DNA of 64,000 bases from Pythium myriotylum (GCA_023091665.1 JALJCQ010000030.1:2358501-2422500); one strand, 5' to 3'. Positions 1 to 10,779 are shown, numbered from the stretch's first letter. Notes: a model not told the origin generated them from the sequence alone. Numbers and translations: made by a program.

Positions 1-115
1 TCGCGCTTCGACATGGCCTGTCTGGCTGGCGACGGTTTCTAAACGCGTTTCTAACCGGCCGGGCTGGGTTGGGTGATCGACGCCATCCATCCGAGACCGA
101 GAGCAACCGGACGAG
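1..115 (+). promoter_or_regulatory. 5' flank of the tRNA methyltransferase gene
   Basis: This short GC-rich leader lies before the first AUG at 116. No upstream gene end or coding frame can be recognised. It probably holds the promoter and 5' UTR of the gene that follows, but I see no defined motif. Confidence 0.3.
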
Positions 116-2692
116 ATGGAGCAGGCGATGGAGATCGAGACGACGCAGGGCGCCGTGGCCGTCGGCGGCGACGCGCCGGCCGCGCACTTTGTGAACGGCG
201 AGAACGACGAGGACATCAAGCTCATCGTGCTCAACTACGGCAAGTGGAAGGATGCCAAGAGCATGGAGCAGTTCCTCCGAGAGCACGGCGTGGTCTTCCG
301 CAAAGTGCAGAAGTCGCGCCAGCTCTCGTTCGGGTTCGTCCACTTCCACACGCAGGAGGAACGCGACGCCGCGCTGCCTCTGCTCAAGACGCTGGAATGG
401 GCAGGCGACAAGATGGACGTCAAGACGGCTCTGCCGCGCAAGTCGGTCAAGCCGCACCACGGCAACAAGCGCCCGCGTGACGATAACAGCGACAGAATAC
501 CCAAGGACATGGCGACCGATGCTGTCTCCGCCGAAGGAGACGACGACGCTGACGAAGCGCAGGTGAAGGCTTCAAAAGATGCACCAAAGCACGCGAGAGA
601 GGTCGTCACGCCGTGGGCCGACGTCCCGTACGAGGAACAACTCCAGCGCAAGGAAAGTGAAATGAAGAAGGTGCTCGTCAAGATCGTGAGACAGACGCGC
701 AAGGAATACTTCAAGAAAGAGAAGCGCGTGAACAACGAGCAACAGCACCGCAATCGCAAGAAACAGAAGACGAGTGGGCCTCAGGACGGAGACGAGGATC
801 AAGGCGTGGACGAGGACGCTGGCAATGCAAAGCGGACCGCGACTTATATTCCCACATGGCTTACGAGCCACGGTTCGCTGTACGTTGTCGCGGATTCCGT
901 GCTGTACTCTCGCCCGCACGAGGGAGGAGCCAACGCCGAGTGGTCACGTGTCGTTGACGCACCTCATCTAGCCGCGATCGTATCATTCGGTAGTGAACTC
1001 GTCGCTGCGACGTTGGACAACTCGATCCTCGTGTTAAAGCAAGGCCCCGACGCTATGTACTGGGAAAAGCTCTGCGATGGACCTGGGGAGCAGGTTTTGT
1101 CGTTGGCTTCGCTGCGTGGGTACCTGTTGTGCTGCACCAGCACCGGAAAGATTTTGAAACAGGAGGGCACTGGTCGCTTCGCTAGTGGTGTTTGGACGGA
1201 ACTTGCTTCAATCGAAGGCGTGACGTCCATCGCGATGCACAATGGATACGTGTACGGTTTCGTCAACTCCAAGCCAGAGAAGGACAGTGTTGCCCAGTGG
1301 TTCCGGGCTAGTCTGGCCGCCGAAAATCTAGACAGCCTTGAGTTTGAGAACTTTGATTGGCAAAGCCTGGAGCTGTCCGGATCGTCCGTCACGGGATTGT
1401 GCTCACACGACCACCAGCTTATCGTACTTTCAGGCCGATCACTGCTCTACGGCAATCCTGATGGCTCAAATGGGGTCGATTCAACCATTCCACTCAATCT
1501 GAGCGAAGAAATTGAGCAAATCTCGGGTTTCGCTAGCCACAAGGGATTGTGTTGCCCGATGGACTCTATCCACGCTTCACCTTCAACGATCGGCTACCGA
1601 AACAAGTGTGAATTCAGTATCGGCTTCGATGCTCAAGAGAAACCGTGCGTTGGCTTTCGCATGGGTTTGTTTCGCGAAGGCTCCGTCGTTGTCAGTCCCC
1701 CAACTGACTGTGTGAACGTTTCACCTGTGATGGTTGAAGTATGTGGAGCAATGCAGGAGATCCTTGATTCCAGCAATTTTCCTGTGTACGACGTCAAGAC
1801 TCAGGTTGGTGTGTGGCGTCAGCTGACTGTGCGCTTCAGTGAGCGTACAAAGCAGCTCATGGTCGTACTCCAAATCAACCCGAAAGATTTGTCATCTGAG
1901 GAGAAGGCAAACGTCCACAAGCTGGTTCTTGAGCGTTTTACAAACGCTGGATCCCTTGGTGGGGTGAGCGTTACGTCACTTTATATCCAAGAATATGGAG
2001 GTGTATCGACCGCGTCCGAGGATGAACCACTCGTCCACCTGTTCGGGGAAAAGACAATCGAAGAACATCTCCTCGGAAAGCGATTTTCGATCTCCCCAAG
2101 TGCTTTCTTCCAAGTCAACACCCAGGGTGCTGAGACTCTCTACTCGCTTGTGCGACAACATGCAAACGCCGACGAAAGCACACTGCTGTATGATGTGTGT
2201 TGTGGAACCGGTACGATCGGTATTTGTTCTTCGGTTGGTGCGGCCAAGGTTGTTGGCATCGAGATTTGCAAGGCGGCTACAGACGACGCTGTGGTCAATG
2301 CCGAGCTGAACGGTGTCAAGAACATCTCGTTCGTCAATTCGAAGGCTGAAGATGTGATGCGCGAAATGCTTAAGACAAAGCAGGAGGGAAAAGAGGACGC
2401 CCACTTGAAGCGAGTGGTTGCAATCGTCGATCCACCCCGAGCTGGTCTACACCACCAGGTGCTCCGTTCTTTGCGCAGTTGCCCGCCAGTTGACCGTATT
2501 GTGTACGTGTCTTGCAATCCTACTGGTTCGCTTATTCAGGACGCAATCACGCTTTGTGGACCAAAAACCAAGTCGATCACCGGAAATGCTTTCCAGCCGG
2601 TTCATGCTATCCCCGTGGACATGTTTCCACACACTCCGCACTGCGAGATGATCATAGTGTTTGATCGTGTTGGGAAAGGTAGCAACATGTAG
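116..2692 (+). CDS. TRMT2A: tRNA (uracil-5-)-methyltransferase, TRMT2A type, with inserted propeller-like domain
   Basis: The 858-residue product should use S-adenosylmethionine to methylate uracil-54 C5 in the T-loop of tRNA. An RRM-like fold occupies about residues 35-110 (VHFHTQEERDAA). A basic coiled stretch at 165-220 begins with the family's VTPWADVPYEEQL signature. The TrmA/RumA-type catalytic part runs from about 480 (CCPMDSIHASPS, YRNKCEF) to the end, with SAM loop DVCCGTGTIG, VDPPRAGLH, catalytic Cys in YVSCNP and HCEM near the C-terminus. About 220 residues (roughly 250-472) that the animal enzyme lacks sit between linker and catalytic part; they contain repeated W-x2-L / G-x-L strands like a partial beta-propeller. 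There is no intron. A second AUG lies four codons downstream. Assignment is firm; the role of the insert is unknown. Confidence 0.9.
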   Translation: MEQAMEIETTQGAVAVGGDAPAAHFVNGENDEDIKLIVLNYGKWKDAKSMEQFLREHGVVFRKVQKSRQLSFGFVHFHTQEERDAALPLLKTLEWAGDKMDVKTALPRKSVKPHHGNKRPRDDNSDRIPKDMATDAVSAEGDDDADEAQVKASKDAPKHAREVVTPWADVPYEEQLQRKESEMKKVLVKIVRQTRKEYFKKEKRVNNEQQHRNRKKQKTSGPQDGDEDQGVDEDAGNAKRTATYIPTWLTSHGSLYVVADSVLYSRPHEGGANAEWSRVVDAPHLAAIVSFGSELVAATLDNSILVLKQGPDAMYWEKLCDGPGEQVLSLASLRGYLLCCTSTGKILKQEGTGRFASGVWTELASIEGVTSIAMHNGYVYGFVNSKPEKDSVAQWFRASLAAENLDSLEFENFDWQSLELSGSSVTGLCSHDHQLIVLSGRSLLYGNPDGSNGVDSTIPLNLSEEIEQISGFASHKGLCCPMDSIHASPSTIGYRNKCEFSIGFDAQEKPCVGFRMGLFREGSVVVSPPTDCVNVSPVMVEVCGAMQEILDSSNFPVYDVKTQVGVWRQLTVRFSERTKQLMVVLQINPKDLSSEEKANVHKLVLERFTNAGSLGGVSVTSLYIQEYGGVSTASEDEPLVHLFGEKTIEEHLLGKRFSISPSAFFQVNTQGAETLYSLVRQHANADESTLLYDVCCGTGTIGICSSVGAAKVVGIEICKAATDDAVVNAELNGVKNISFVNSKAEDVMREMLKTKQEGKEDAHLKRVVAIVDPPRAGLHHQVLRSLRSCPPVDRIVYVSCNPTGSLIQDAITLCGPKTKSITGNAFQPVHAIPVDMFPHTPHCEMIIVFDRVGKGSNM

Positions 2693-2751
2693 AGTACTCC
2701 ACCTAATCGACAGCACCAGAGAAAACGTTGTTGCGTGTTACTACATAGTAC

Positions 2752-4628
2752 TCACAATATCTCCTCAAAATCGTGATCGACAAAAGGAGGAGCCTCGTCC
2801 ATTAATCTGGACTTGAATGGTTTGATAGATCGCTTTGCAGGGGTGGAGTCAGACACGGCGACAACAGGAAGTTTTCGCTTTGGAGTGGATGTCGGTGACT
2901 TCGTCACAGTGGTAGTGGGAGCTCCACTGATTGGAGCAGCCTTCGGAGCTGCAGCAGTCTTGCGTGGCCCTCCCTTGGCCTTTGCGGCTTTACTCATCCC
3001 GCGCAAAGTCTGCAAGTCCATTAACCCAGAAGGAAATAGTCCATTCACCTGCAAAGATGGCTGTCAGAATTCCATCCGACCGCAAAATCGCAATGATACG
3101 GAAATGCGATGCTTACCCGAACGAAAAGTCGGTTTCTCTCCTGACGTGCATTCAGCTGCAAGTAGTCGACCTCTTTCATGTGCTTTTTGTCTTCAGTCTT
3201 CAGCATCTGCCTGTAGAATGAATGTGTTACATCGAAGAATGCTTCCCACTACCAACGTGCAGCACACCTGTAGTCGTTCTCCTTGGCAATCCATTCGTCC
3301 TGCAATTGTAGAAGTCGATGGAGACTAATGCTGAAGTTCTTGTCTTTGACGAAGTCTGCACATCAAAATGTCAAATCTGACTCAGGAGATTCGTGGGATG
3401 GCTATGGTAAGGTAAAGCAGACCATCCTTTACTTGCTCGATCGGCTCTAATTCGATGCGTGCTGCGTAAGGAGAAATCTGGGACACATCACTCTCTTAAT
3501 GGACCCCTTAAAGGAAGATCTCAAGGGTGTACCCACCTCGGTTGCAAGTGCGGCGACAGATCTCTCCATCTCATCTTTCACAAGTCGTGCGGCGTCGCGT
3601 GCCTCAAGTCGAAGCATATTGGACTTCGCGAAAGATCAGCATCCACCAAACTGATCGAAATCAGTATAACAGCAATTTACCTTAAGGTATTGCTTGGTGA
3701 ACGGGAGAAACGTCATAAGCGTTGCGAAATATCCGTTCACGCGCCACTTGTTTGGATGAGCGTCGACAACGAGCCGATCGACAGCGCGCAACGCGTCGTC
3801 CAACTGCCTCGGAAACACTTTCGTGAATGGTGCAGTCTCGGTCACTGGCATCAACACAAATTTGTCAAAGTCCACCCATACATTTTCCGCAACAGCTCGC
3901 ATACACTCGCGCACAGCACGCCGTAAACCCTCCATCGCCTCGACGATGTCTGCGCCTGGTTGCCAGTCGCTTGCGGCTTCGCTCCACTCATCTAGAAACG
4001 CTTTCACAGCGCGAGAAGACTCGGCGCCTGCCTTCTTCGGCCGCTTGGTCTTCTTAGCCGGACCTGCTGTGTAGGCTCCATTCTCCACATCGTCCTCCTC
4101 GGATCCGTCCCCTCCGATGGTCTCGATCTGGTCGCCTGCATTCACAAAGAAACCCGAGTGCTTCGTCTGCACTCGAGCTTGAGTGTGGATCTCCTCGATG
4201 TTCTGCTGCAGTTCCTCGTCATCGATGAAGGAGTCCTCTGAGTCGTAGAGATCGTCGTCGTCTCCACGGACAAAGCCGTCGTCGTCGTTGTCCCCGTCCG
4301 GCCCCGCGAAGCCACCGCCGACGACCGGCGGACCAACGACGGCACCGCCGCCGTACCTCTTTTCCAGACGCTCGATGATGTCGTAGCGCTGCGTCCGAGG
4401 CGTCGTGAGCGGCAGGCCGCCGACGAGCTCCTCCGGGGACGGCGCGGCGCCGGCGGAGTCCGGCCCGCTCGTGTCGATCCGACGGGCTGCAGCCGCGTGG
4501 CCTGTCCCGTGGACCCGCTCGTACTCGCGCACCAGCTCTTTGTAGCTGACTTCCGTGCACTCGGACGCGCTGAGCTGGACGTGGAAGACACGCCGCCTCG
4601 GTGGCGCCATCATCACTTCGGCGCTCAT
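2752..4628 (-). CDS. UBN: Ubinuclein/HPC2-like subunit of the HIRA histone chaperone
   Basis: Six exons (4628-3681, 3623-3537, 3477-about 3423, 3355-3268, 3210-3117, 3048-2752) join in consistent phase to a 522-residue protein. Residues around 130-165 hold the HPC2/ubinuclein (HUN) signature: an acidic run, YDSEDSFIDDEEL, then TKHSGFFVNAGDQIE. In known HIRA complexes this segment binds the chaperone core and helps deposit H3.3 outside replication. The middle (AVKAFLDEW to FTKQYLK) resembles the ubinuclein middle domain. The C-terminal exons give a charged helix (SLHRLLQLQDEWIAKEN) and a basic Ser/Pro-rich tail (PTSTPKRKLP). The third exon's donor is weak (about 3422), the least certain border. 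The gene converges on the methyltransferase, with 59 bp between stop codons. Confidence 0.82.
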
Positions 4629-4727
4629 TTTGATGGAATGGAGGCGGTTTTAGAAGAAACGCAAGTTCAATTGATGTGGGCCACATAACCTAGAACGTAG
4701 AGTGGCCCCCTGGAAGTTCCTTCAGAA

Positions 4728-5486
4728 TCAGACTCGCCAACCTCGAGAGAGCATCTCTGTTGAAGAGCTCCTCGCGACCTGAGACGGGAAGTAGAAGGCG
4801 AGCGCTGCGCGGATGTTGAAGCGCGGCCGCGAGAGCGAAAGCCGGCGGCTCGAGTAGCGAGAGCTGCAGAAGCCGATCGCGAGGCCCAAGTAGGCCACCT
4901 CAAGCGCCACCCACGGGTTCAGGAAGAGAGAGGCGAGGTCTCGCTGGCGGAGGAACTCCATGTCGCTCAGACTGAGAGACGACGGCGCGGTGCCACACCG
5001 AAGGCTCTTCATACGCAGGCAGTTGACGGACATAGAGACAGTCACCTCCGCGATGGTGTCGGACGCGACCATCTGAGCGAGCGCTACCAAAAAGAGCACG
5101 CGGAAGAAGGCGTGCGTGTTGGTCATGAACCCGAGGAAGTAGACACAGAGATTTCCGACAGGGCGAAACATCGAAAACGCGTACGATGTGCTGCCGTGTC
5201 GAGCGTCGTCGTCACTATCGCTCAATCGATCGGTCAGTCGCAGCACAAGCATGACCTGCAGCACGATCCCCGCAACAGACAGTAGTCTAGTCGCCCGGGT
5301 GTGGCTCTTGACGCAGACGAGCTCTGGTGTATCGAGAGTTTTGAGATGATTGGGATGGGTGCCGGAGAAAAGTGTGCGAACATAGATGGCCACTGCTACG
5401 AACACCACGCTGAACGCAGCAACGCTGCAGACGAATACTGTCAGCAGTAATCGTGCATTATCAGCGTACCAGTCTTCAACTGCCAT
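4728..5486 (-). CDS. Multi-pass membrane protein, unknown
   Basis: This 252-residue single-exon gene encodes a hydrophobic protein I do not recognise. Membrane segments appear near residues 10-36 (LLLTVFVCSVAAFSVVFVAV), 67-85 (LLSVAGIVLQVMLVLRL), 108-122, 126-142 (FFRVLFLVALAQMV) and 188-207 (NPWVALEVAYLGLAIGFCSS). An acidic loop (DRLSDSDDDARHG) separates the second and third. The C-terminal 40 residues are basic and Ser/Arg-rich. It starts 261 bp from the next gene on the opposite strand, which is also a membrane protein, so the two may share a divergent promoter. No catalytic motif is visible. An undetected terminal intron could change the last 20 residues. Confidence 0.6.
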   Translation of the reverse strand: MAVEDWYADNARLLLTVFVCSVAAFSVVFVAVAIYVRTLFSGTHPNHLKTLDTPELVCVKSHTRATRLLSVAGIVLQVMLVLRLTDRLSDSDDDARHGSTSYAFSMFRPVGNLCVYFLGFMTNTHAFFRVLFLVALAQMVASDTIAEVTVSMSVNCLRMKSLRCGTAPSSLSLSDMEFLRQRDLASLFLNPWVALEVAYLGLAIGFCSSRYSSRRLSLSRPRFNIRAALAFYFPSQVARSSSTEMLSRGWRV

Positions 5487-5747
5487 CGCTTCCTTCCAAG
5501 CGGAAGAACAGGTCCGGTGAAGCCTGACGTTGTTGATGGCAATTGTGACAGACGTAACGGGCCGACCCCATTATATCACTCGTGGTTTCGGGGGCTGACG
5601 GTTACGAATCCTCGAATCGCGCCGTGCTGGTTCTGGGATGTGGGAGTTTTCTCAGGCGCGTGTGACACAACGCGTTTCCGCTGCGGCGCTTGGCGCGGCC
5701 ATGATGCTAGCCGTCTTTTCTAGATCACCACTCTCTCAGAAGGAACC

Positions 5748-8625
5748 ATGGGGCCTAGAGCTAGGGCTACGCCTGGCCCTCCTTCGTTGGTGGCGCTTCC
5801 CGGCTTCTCGTGCGAGACTACATGCTTCGCCCTGTCGTTAATGGTCGTCGAAGTAGGCGCGACCGCTGCGATGTTCCTGCTGTATGGTTTATCACAATTG
5901 CACCAGCAGTTGTTCATGGTTTGTGGTATCATCAGCCTTATCAGTGTCAGCGGTGGACTCTCGGTATGCATTCAGAAAAATGGATCGGAACGCGAACCAA
6001 CTAACAAATACACACATGTAGAGCTTGTGCCGGTCTACGCCGTTTGTCACAGCGAGCTTAGCACTGTGTATAACTACCACCTTCGCCTTCATCCTTAGTG
6101 GTGGCATATGCGTAATCTCGATTCTTAACGTACACTCCTCTGTGGCTTCATACCTCAACAAGTTTCCAATGCCAATCTCGCAAAGTGCGAACAAAAAGGT
6201 AGGAAACTTGAAAACTGAATCACCGATTCAACTTGAAGACTCATTCTCCTCCTTATAGTTGATTCGAGACACTAAAGTCACTCTTGCCCTCGCTGCAACG
6301 GTTCTCTTCTTCTCTGCGCTGTGCCACGCGGTTCACGCTCACCATCTGAACAAGCTGGTCGGCCCGCAGCGAAGCACCATCATTTACCTCCAGGCCTTCA
6401 GTCTCCTCGTGATCCCATTCTCTCTCTTCCTAGTCGTTGGTGGGCAGTATATCGCTGATTCAGGGACACTCGCATCAGCTCCATACACTAGCATCATCGT
6501 CTTCGGTTGTGGGGTGCTCCTTCTGTCTATTGCTGTTTTGGCCTTCATCGGTGGATCATTCGAGTACCGCCGTCTTCTCTCGCTCTGTGTGATGTTATCT
6601 TATGTCACCGCATCCCTAATGGTCGGACTCTCGGTCACATATTTGGCGCTCAGGAGTCGTGTCGAGGCGTACATCTTGCTACATTGGGAGGCGCTTCGTA
6701 TCGTACTTCCACCAACTTTCCAGGCGCGATACGACCGAGACCAATTTGTGGAACTCGTGCAAAATAATCTTGTCACTGTCGCCTACGTGGGAATCGTGAG
6801 TGGTTTGTTCACTTTCCAGACAGCAGGCGTGTGTGTCGAGCTCATGAACCACACGACTATGCTAAAACGCCAACTTGCCCATGACAAACAAGACATCCGA
6901 CGCCTTGAAGCACAAACCAACATAACCGATAGCGATGCCTCGGTCGACGGTAGTGGTGCTGTGGTCAAACCTGTGGGGGAACCTCAGGTGGCGCAGCGTC
7001 ACGAGTGGCGAAAATACTTTGAGACGTCCAAACGTCGCCAGCGCATTGCGATGCGCATCTTTGCCTTTCTCTTTGTCGCGGGTGTTGCATTGATTCTTGC
7101 GGTCATGTGCGCGAACGTTGTTTTCGCGACCAAGTGCCACAGCATCGGCAAAATAGTTCGAGAAGATAACTACACCATATTCACCAATGAAGCAGATCAT
7201 AGCAATGTATCTGCTATCCACATCACGAATCGATTTACACGCGGTATGCTCTCAATCGAAGCGGCACAAATCAGCAATGGGACTGTCGCGCTTGTGCAGT
7301 ACGGCAATGCGGTATTCACTTGTGCACTTTCATGAATACTGATCGGGTGTAACTTGTTTTTTTTTTTCTCGAGCAGGAACGCAACAAAGACGAGTCGTAT
7401 ATGCAGACAATCATAGGTTCCACATTCGCAGTTGTTATGAATCCGATCAAAGTCACTCGATTCCTTTGGCTCGATGGTTCGTGTCAGGTACGCAGAAATT
7501 TTGTGACTCAACGCGTTACCGTAGACATTCACAATACAATCGTGCAGAGATCTGTGATAAATGTCGGCATTCCAGTCGAGTTGGTGCGAGAGCTGGACGT
7601 CAACTCTAACACTTCGGTCGATATTCGTGGAGGCATCGACGGGCCATCTCTCCCTTTCAGCCGTTTGTCCGTCCAGACAGATCAAGCCAACTTGAATGTG
7701 TCCCAGGTGCTCGTAATGGAGTCGGGGCTCTTCCTCCACTCGGCGTCTGGAGAAATCGGCGTGACTGATCTGACTGTTGATGGGCGGGGAGCCGTTGGCA
7801 TCGATACGAGAGCGATCGCTTACTCTGGACTCGGGTCACTCAGGGTCTCGAATGCGACGTTTCTCGATTGTGAGACGGCTTTGCAGACAGGAGCAGGCAC
7901 AGTAGAGCTCACACAAGTCTATGCGTACGTTGCCATGCCATGCGGACTCATGTTCACCCACTCACACGACGCTGTGCGCAGGACCGCGACAGTTGGTCGA
8001 GGCCACATCCTCATCGCGAGCGGATCCGGCACCGTCTATGCCGACGTGGTCCGTGCGAACTGGATCGAGATCAAAACGACTAATGGCGATGTCTCGGCGA
8101 GTGCGCTGAGAACGACGAGCTCGAGTGCCTTCATGGGGCGACTAGACGTCACGAGTGTTTCAGGCGACGTGACGCTGCAGCAGATCGATCCTCACGGGAG
8201 CGTGCACATCGAGACTTCCTCAGGCAACATCAAGCTCCAACTGCAGGTTCGTGGGGGTGGTATTACCACTTCGCATCCTCAGCTGACCCGATTGAAAACC
8301 ACTTGCCGCAGACTATGGCATTCACGGGACTCTACTACTTGCACTCGGAGTACGGCAATGTGACGATCCGCCAGGGGCTCTACGGGACCGACACCTTCAA
8401 ACCGATGCCCGTACGTCGAGGCGAGCAGCGGCCTCCTCACTTGTACTGACTTTGGTGGTGAACGCCTAGGTGTCCGCGCCGACAAACGGCGGGCGAGAGC
8501 TGCAGGGCGGCATCAACTGCGATCCGACGACAACGAGCTGCCTCTCGTACGGCGACTTGTACTTGTACTCGCGGCTCGGCGACGTCGAGGTGGTGCTCGG
8601 CTGCGAGACCTTCCAGTGCGAATAA
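5748..8625 (+). CDS. Polytopic membrane protein with DUF4097-like adhesin ectodomain
   Basis: Six exons: 5748 to about 5950, about 6051-6198, 6259-7311, 7377-8246, 8312-8410 and 8470-8625. The AUG at 5748 sits in an ACCATGG context. About eight or nine hydrophobic segments span exons 1-3 (for example FALSLMVVEVGATAAMFLLY, LLVIPFSLFLVVGG, FLFVAGVALILAVMCANVVF). After the last one comes a roughly 430-residue, probably extracellular region with N-glycosylation sequons (NVSAI, NGTVA) and short repeated strands such as SGSGTVYADV, TTNGDVSAS, VSGDVTLQQ, SSGNIKLQ and YGNVTIRQG. These resemble the DUF4097 adhesin-like beta-helix. It ends with a Cys-containing tail (CDPTTTSC, GCETFQC). The exon 1/exon 2 junction is uncertain because the best acceptor does not keep phase with the best donor. 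Function is unknown; surface adhesion or wall contact is inference. Confidence 0.75.
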
Positions 8626-8798
8626 GGGGCGAATATCCAGTCCGCGTATGACGTGTCCGGTTCATTGAAGCTGGCTTCTTGGGACCATATGATTGGTCCA
8701 CAAATCACATTAACGATACGTGATAGGATAAAAAGATTTTCCATGCTGCTTCGGTGCCGTTTTTGATGATTTTGGCGGCACTCGCTCCCTGGCCGACG

Positions 8799-9830
8799 AT
8801 GAGGCTGCTTGTGGTGCTCTTGCTGGCGCTCGCGGCGGCGGCACGCGCCATGGACCGCGACGCGCTGGTGCAGCGGCTCGGACGCAACCACGCGGCGCTG
8901 GCGCGGGTCCGGGTTCAGCCCACGACGGCCGCCGAGATGGCCCGCGTGCGCGTGCTCTGCTGGGTCAACACGTACCACGCCAACCACAAGAAGCGGCTGC
9001 GCGCCATCCAGCGCACGTGGGGCAAGAAGTGCGACAAGATCCTCTTCATGAGCGACGTCGAAGACCTCGACATCCCTACCGTGCGCATCACGGCGCCGCC
9101 GCTCCACGAGACCTTGTGGCAGAAGCACCGCGAGATCATCCGACTGTTGGTTCGCGAGTACGACGAGGGCCACTTCGACTGGGTCTTCAAGTGCGACGAC
9201 GACACGTTCGTGATCATGGAGAACCTCAAGAAGCTGCTGCTCTCTCCGCTCGTGCAGGATCTCGCGCCGCACACACCAGCGATCTTGGGCCATCGTATGA
9301 CTCTCCAGTGGTGGGAGATGCAGCGACCGTTTGAACCCTTCCACGATCACCACCCGCTCAATGTGGTCGAGTTCCTGCGCGTCAAGGAAGCGACGATCAA
9401 CCACGGAGGGCTCTACTATACGCCAGGAGGAGGAGGTTACTTGATGAACTGGGCGTACATCAAGACACTTGAGGCGTCTTTTGACGAGCCCTACTGTCTT
9501 CCTGGCGAAGTTGTGCCAGACGATTGGGCCATCTCTTTTTGTATGCTGCATCACAACGTGACGCCTCTTGATACGCGAGACGAGATGCAGCGAGAGCGAT
9601 TTCACCAGTACAACACTAGCCTTCTTTATTACAGCAAGCACGACGACCAGGCCTTCGACCACAGTGTCTATGACACGATCTACGAAGAGAACAACTGGTT
9701 TTCCGACCACAACGGCATTGGCTGGAAGAACGGTGACGACTGCTGCGCGCCTGACAGCGTGAGCTTCCACTACGTCAAACCGCCGCTCATGGAGCTCTTC
9801 TACGAGTTTTACTATGGCGAACCCCAATAG
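8799..9830 (+). CDS. C1GALT1-like beta-1,3-galactosyltransferase (GT31), secretory pathway
   Basis: From the chosen AUG (8799) the protein has 343 residues and begins with a signal peptide or anchor, MRLLVVLLLALAAAARA. An in-frame AUG at 8766 would add 11 residues but weaken that signal, and an out-of-frame 7-codon uORF starts at 8743. Family marks follow in order: CWVNTYHANHKKRLRAIQRTWG, the DxD-type metal site in FKCDDDTFVIMENL, NHGGLYYTPGGGGYLMN, PDDWAISFCMLHHNVTP and a C-terminal VSFHYVKP. Known relatives add galactose to O-linked GalNAc in the Golgi. The oomycete acceptor cannot be told from sequence. The stop codon overlaps a possible AUG (9814) of the next gene. There is no intron. Confidence 0.85.
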   Translation: MRLLVVLLLALAAAARAMDRDALVQRLGRNHAALARVRVQPTTAAEMARVRVLCWVNTYHANHKKRLRAIQRTWGKKCDKILFMSDVEDLDIPTVRITAPPLHETLWQKHREIIRLLVREYDEGHFDWVFKCDDDTFVIMENLKKLLLSPLVQDLAPHTPAILGHRMTLQWWEMQRPFEPFHDHHPLNVVEFLRVKEATINHGGLYYTPGGGGYLMNWAYIKTLEASFDEPYCLPGEVVPDDWAISFCMLHHNVTPLDTRDEMQRERFHQYNTSLLYYSKHDDQAFDHSVYDTIYEENNWFSDHNGIGWKNGDDCCAPDSVSFHYVKPPLMELFYEFYYGEPQ

Positions 9831-9840
9831 AACGCTCTCG

Positions 9841-10779
9841 ATGGACACTTGGCTTCCTCACTTTTTGTTTGTCATGGACGCGAAGCGCCCTCGCACTCTA
9901 GTCCAGCACCCGTCACTCCCTACGGCTGTGGGCGTGTTGCTGGATCGATGCAGCGCGTTTCTGACAGGCCACTCCATGCAGAAGACGCTGCTCGCTCTTC
10001 TACTCACGGATCAAGCGACGCGGTCCGTGGTGGTGACCTGGCTCAATGAATCCGTCATGAGAGACATCACGCGGCGCAACGAAGCGCTTCCCACCCCAGT
10101 TCATCTTACCGCGCACCTCAGAATAAACCACAAGCTGCAGCTTCTGCGATTCATATACGTGAAAAGCGTTCGCGTCCCATTGCCGAGACAGCAGCACGAG
10201 CTGGACATGGACCAGCAAGAGCGACTGCGAGTCACCAATCCCGATGTTGAACGCGTTATACGGGGCCGTCGAGTGCATTTGTATGCAGCCTTCACGGAAG
10301 CAACTGGCTGGGCTATCCATGCAGCTCAGAGAATCGCGCAGGGTGAATACATGGGCGAGTACACGGGGGAACTTATCTCGAGCGCCGAGGCTCGACGGCG
10401 GCATGAAGCAGAATACGACCACTTCAAGTTGAACTACGTGCTTGCGCTCCGAGAGCAGACAGCACGCGCGGATGTGATCCGCACCAACGTTGACGCGTCG
10501 CGATTTGGCAACTACACTCGATTCTTCAACCACAGCTGCGAGCCAACGCTGCGCGTTGAAGCAGTGCGGGTCGACTCGCTCGTTCCTCGCCTCGTTTTCT
10601 TCACTTCACGGGATGTCGAGGACGGCGAAGAGCTCACGTTTGATTACGGCCACGCGGCTGCGGCACCAAGGGGCTCGCCTGCGGACACGGACGTCGATAC
10701 GATCGCGCGACAACGTGTCCCTTGCCGTTGCCGAGCGGAGACCTGTCGAGGCAGCATGCCTTTCGATGGGTCACTCTAG
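9841..10779 (+). CDS. SET-domain protein lysine methyltransferase
   Basis: The C-terminal 180 residues form a SET domain: GWAIHAAQRIAQGEYMGEYTGELI, then the cofactor-pocket motif YTRFFNHSCEPTL, then DGEELTFDYGH. A post-SET cluster follows (CRCRAETCRG), the zinc-binding CxCx4C that closes the active site in H3K4/H3K36/H3K9-type enzymes. No pre-SET Cys cluster is visible, so substrate class is open. The N-terminal 130 residues are helical (FLTGHSMQKTLLALLLTDQ) and unassigned. I chose AUG 9841; AUG 9814 is in frame but lies inside the upstream gene, overlapping its stop by 17 bp. Single exon, 312 residues from 9841. Confidence 0.8.
   Translation: MDTWLPHFLFVMDAKRPRTLVQHPSLPTAVGVLLDRCSAFLTGHSMQKTLLALLLTDQATRSVVVTWLNESVMRDITRRNEALPTPVHLTAHLRINHKLQLLRFIYVKSVRVPLPRQQHELDMDQQERLRVTNPDVERVIRGRRVHLYAAFTEATGWAIHAAQRIAQGEYMGEYTGELISSAEARRRHEAEYDHFKLNYVLALREQTARADVIRTNVDASRFGNYTRFFNHSCEPTLRVEAVRVDSLVPRLVFFTSRDVEDGEELTFDYGHAAAAPRGSPADTDVDTIARQRVPCRCRAETCRGSMPFDGSL

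Noticed and set aside
8466..9848. A 460-codon open frame on the minus strand
   Set aside because: It lies exactly opposite the glycosyltransferase gene, has Arg/Val/His-rich low-quality sequence and no domain; high-GC third codon positions on the plus strand explain it.
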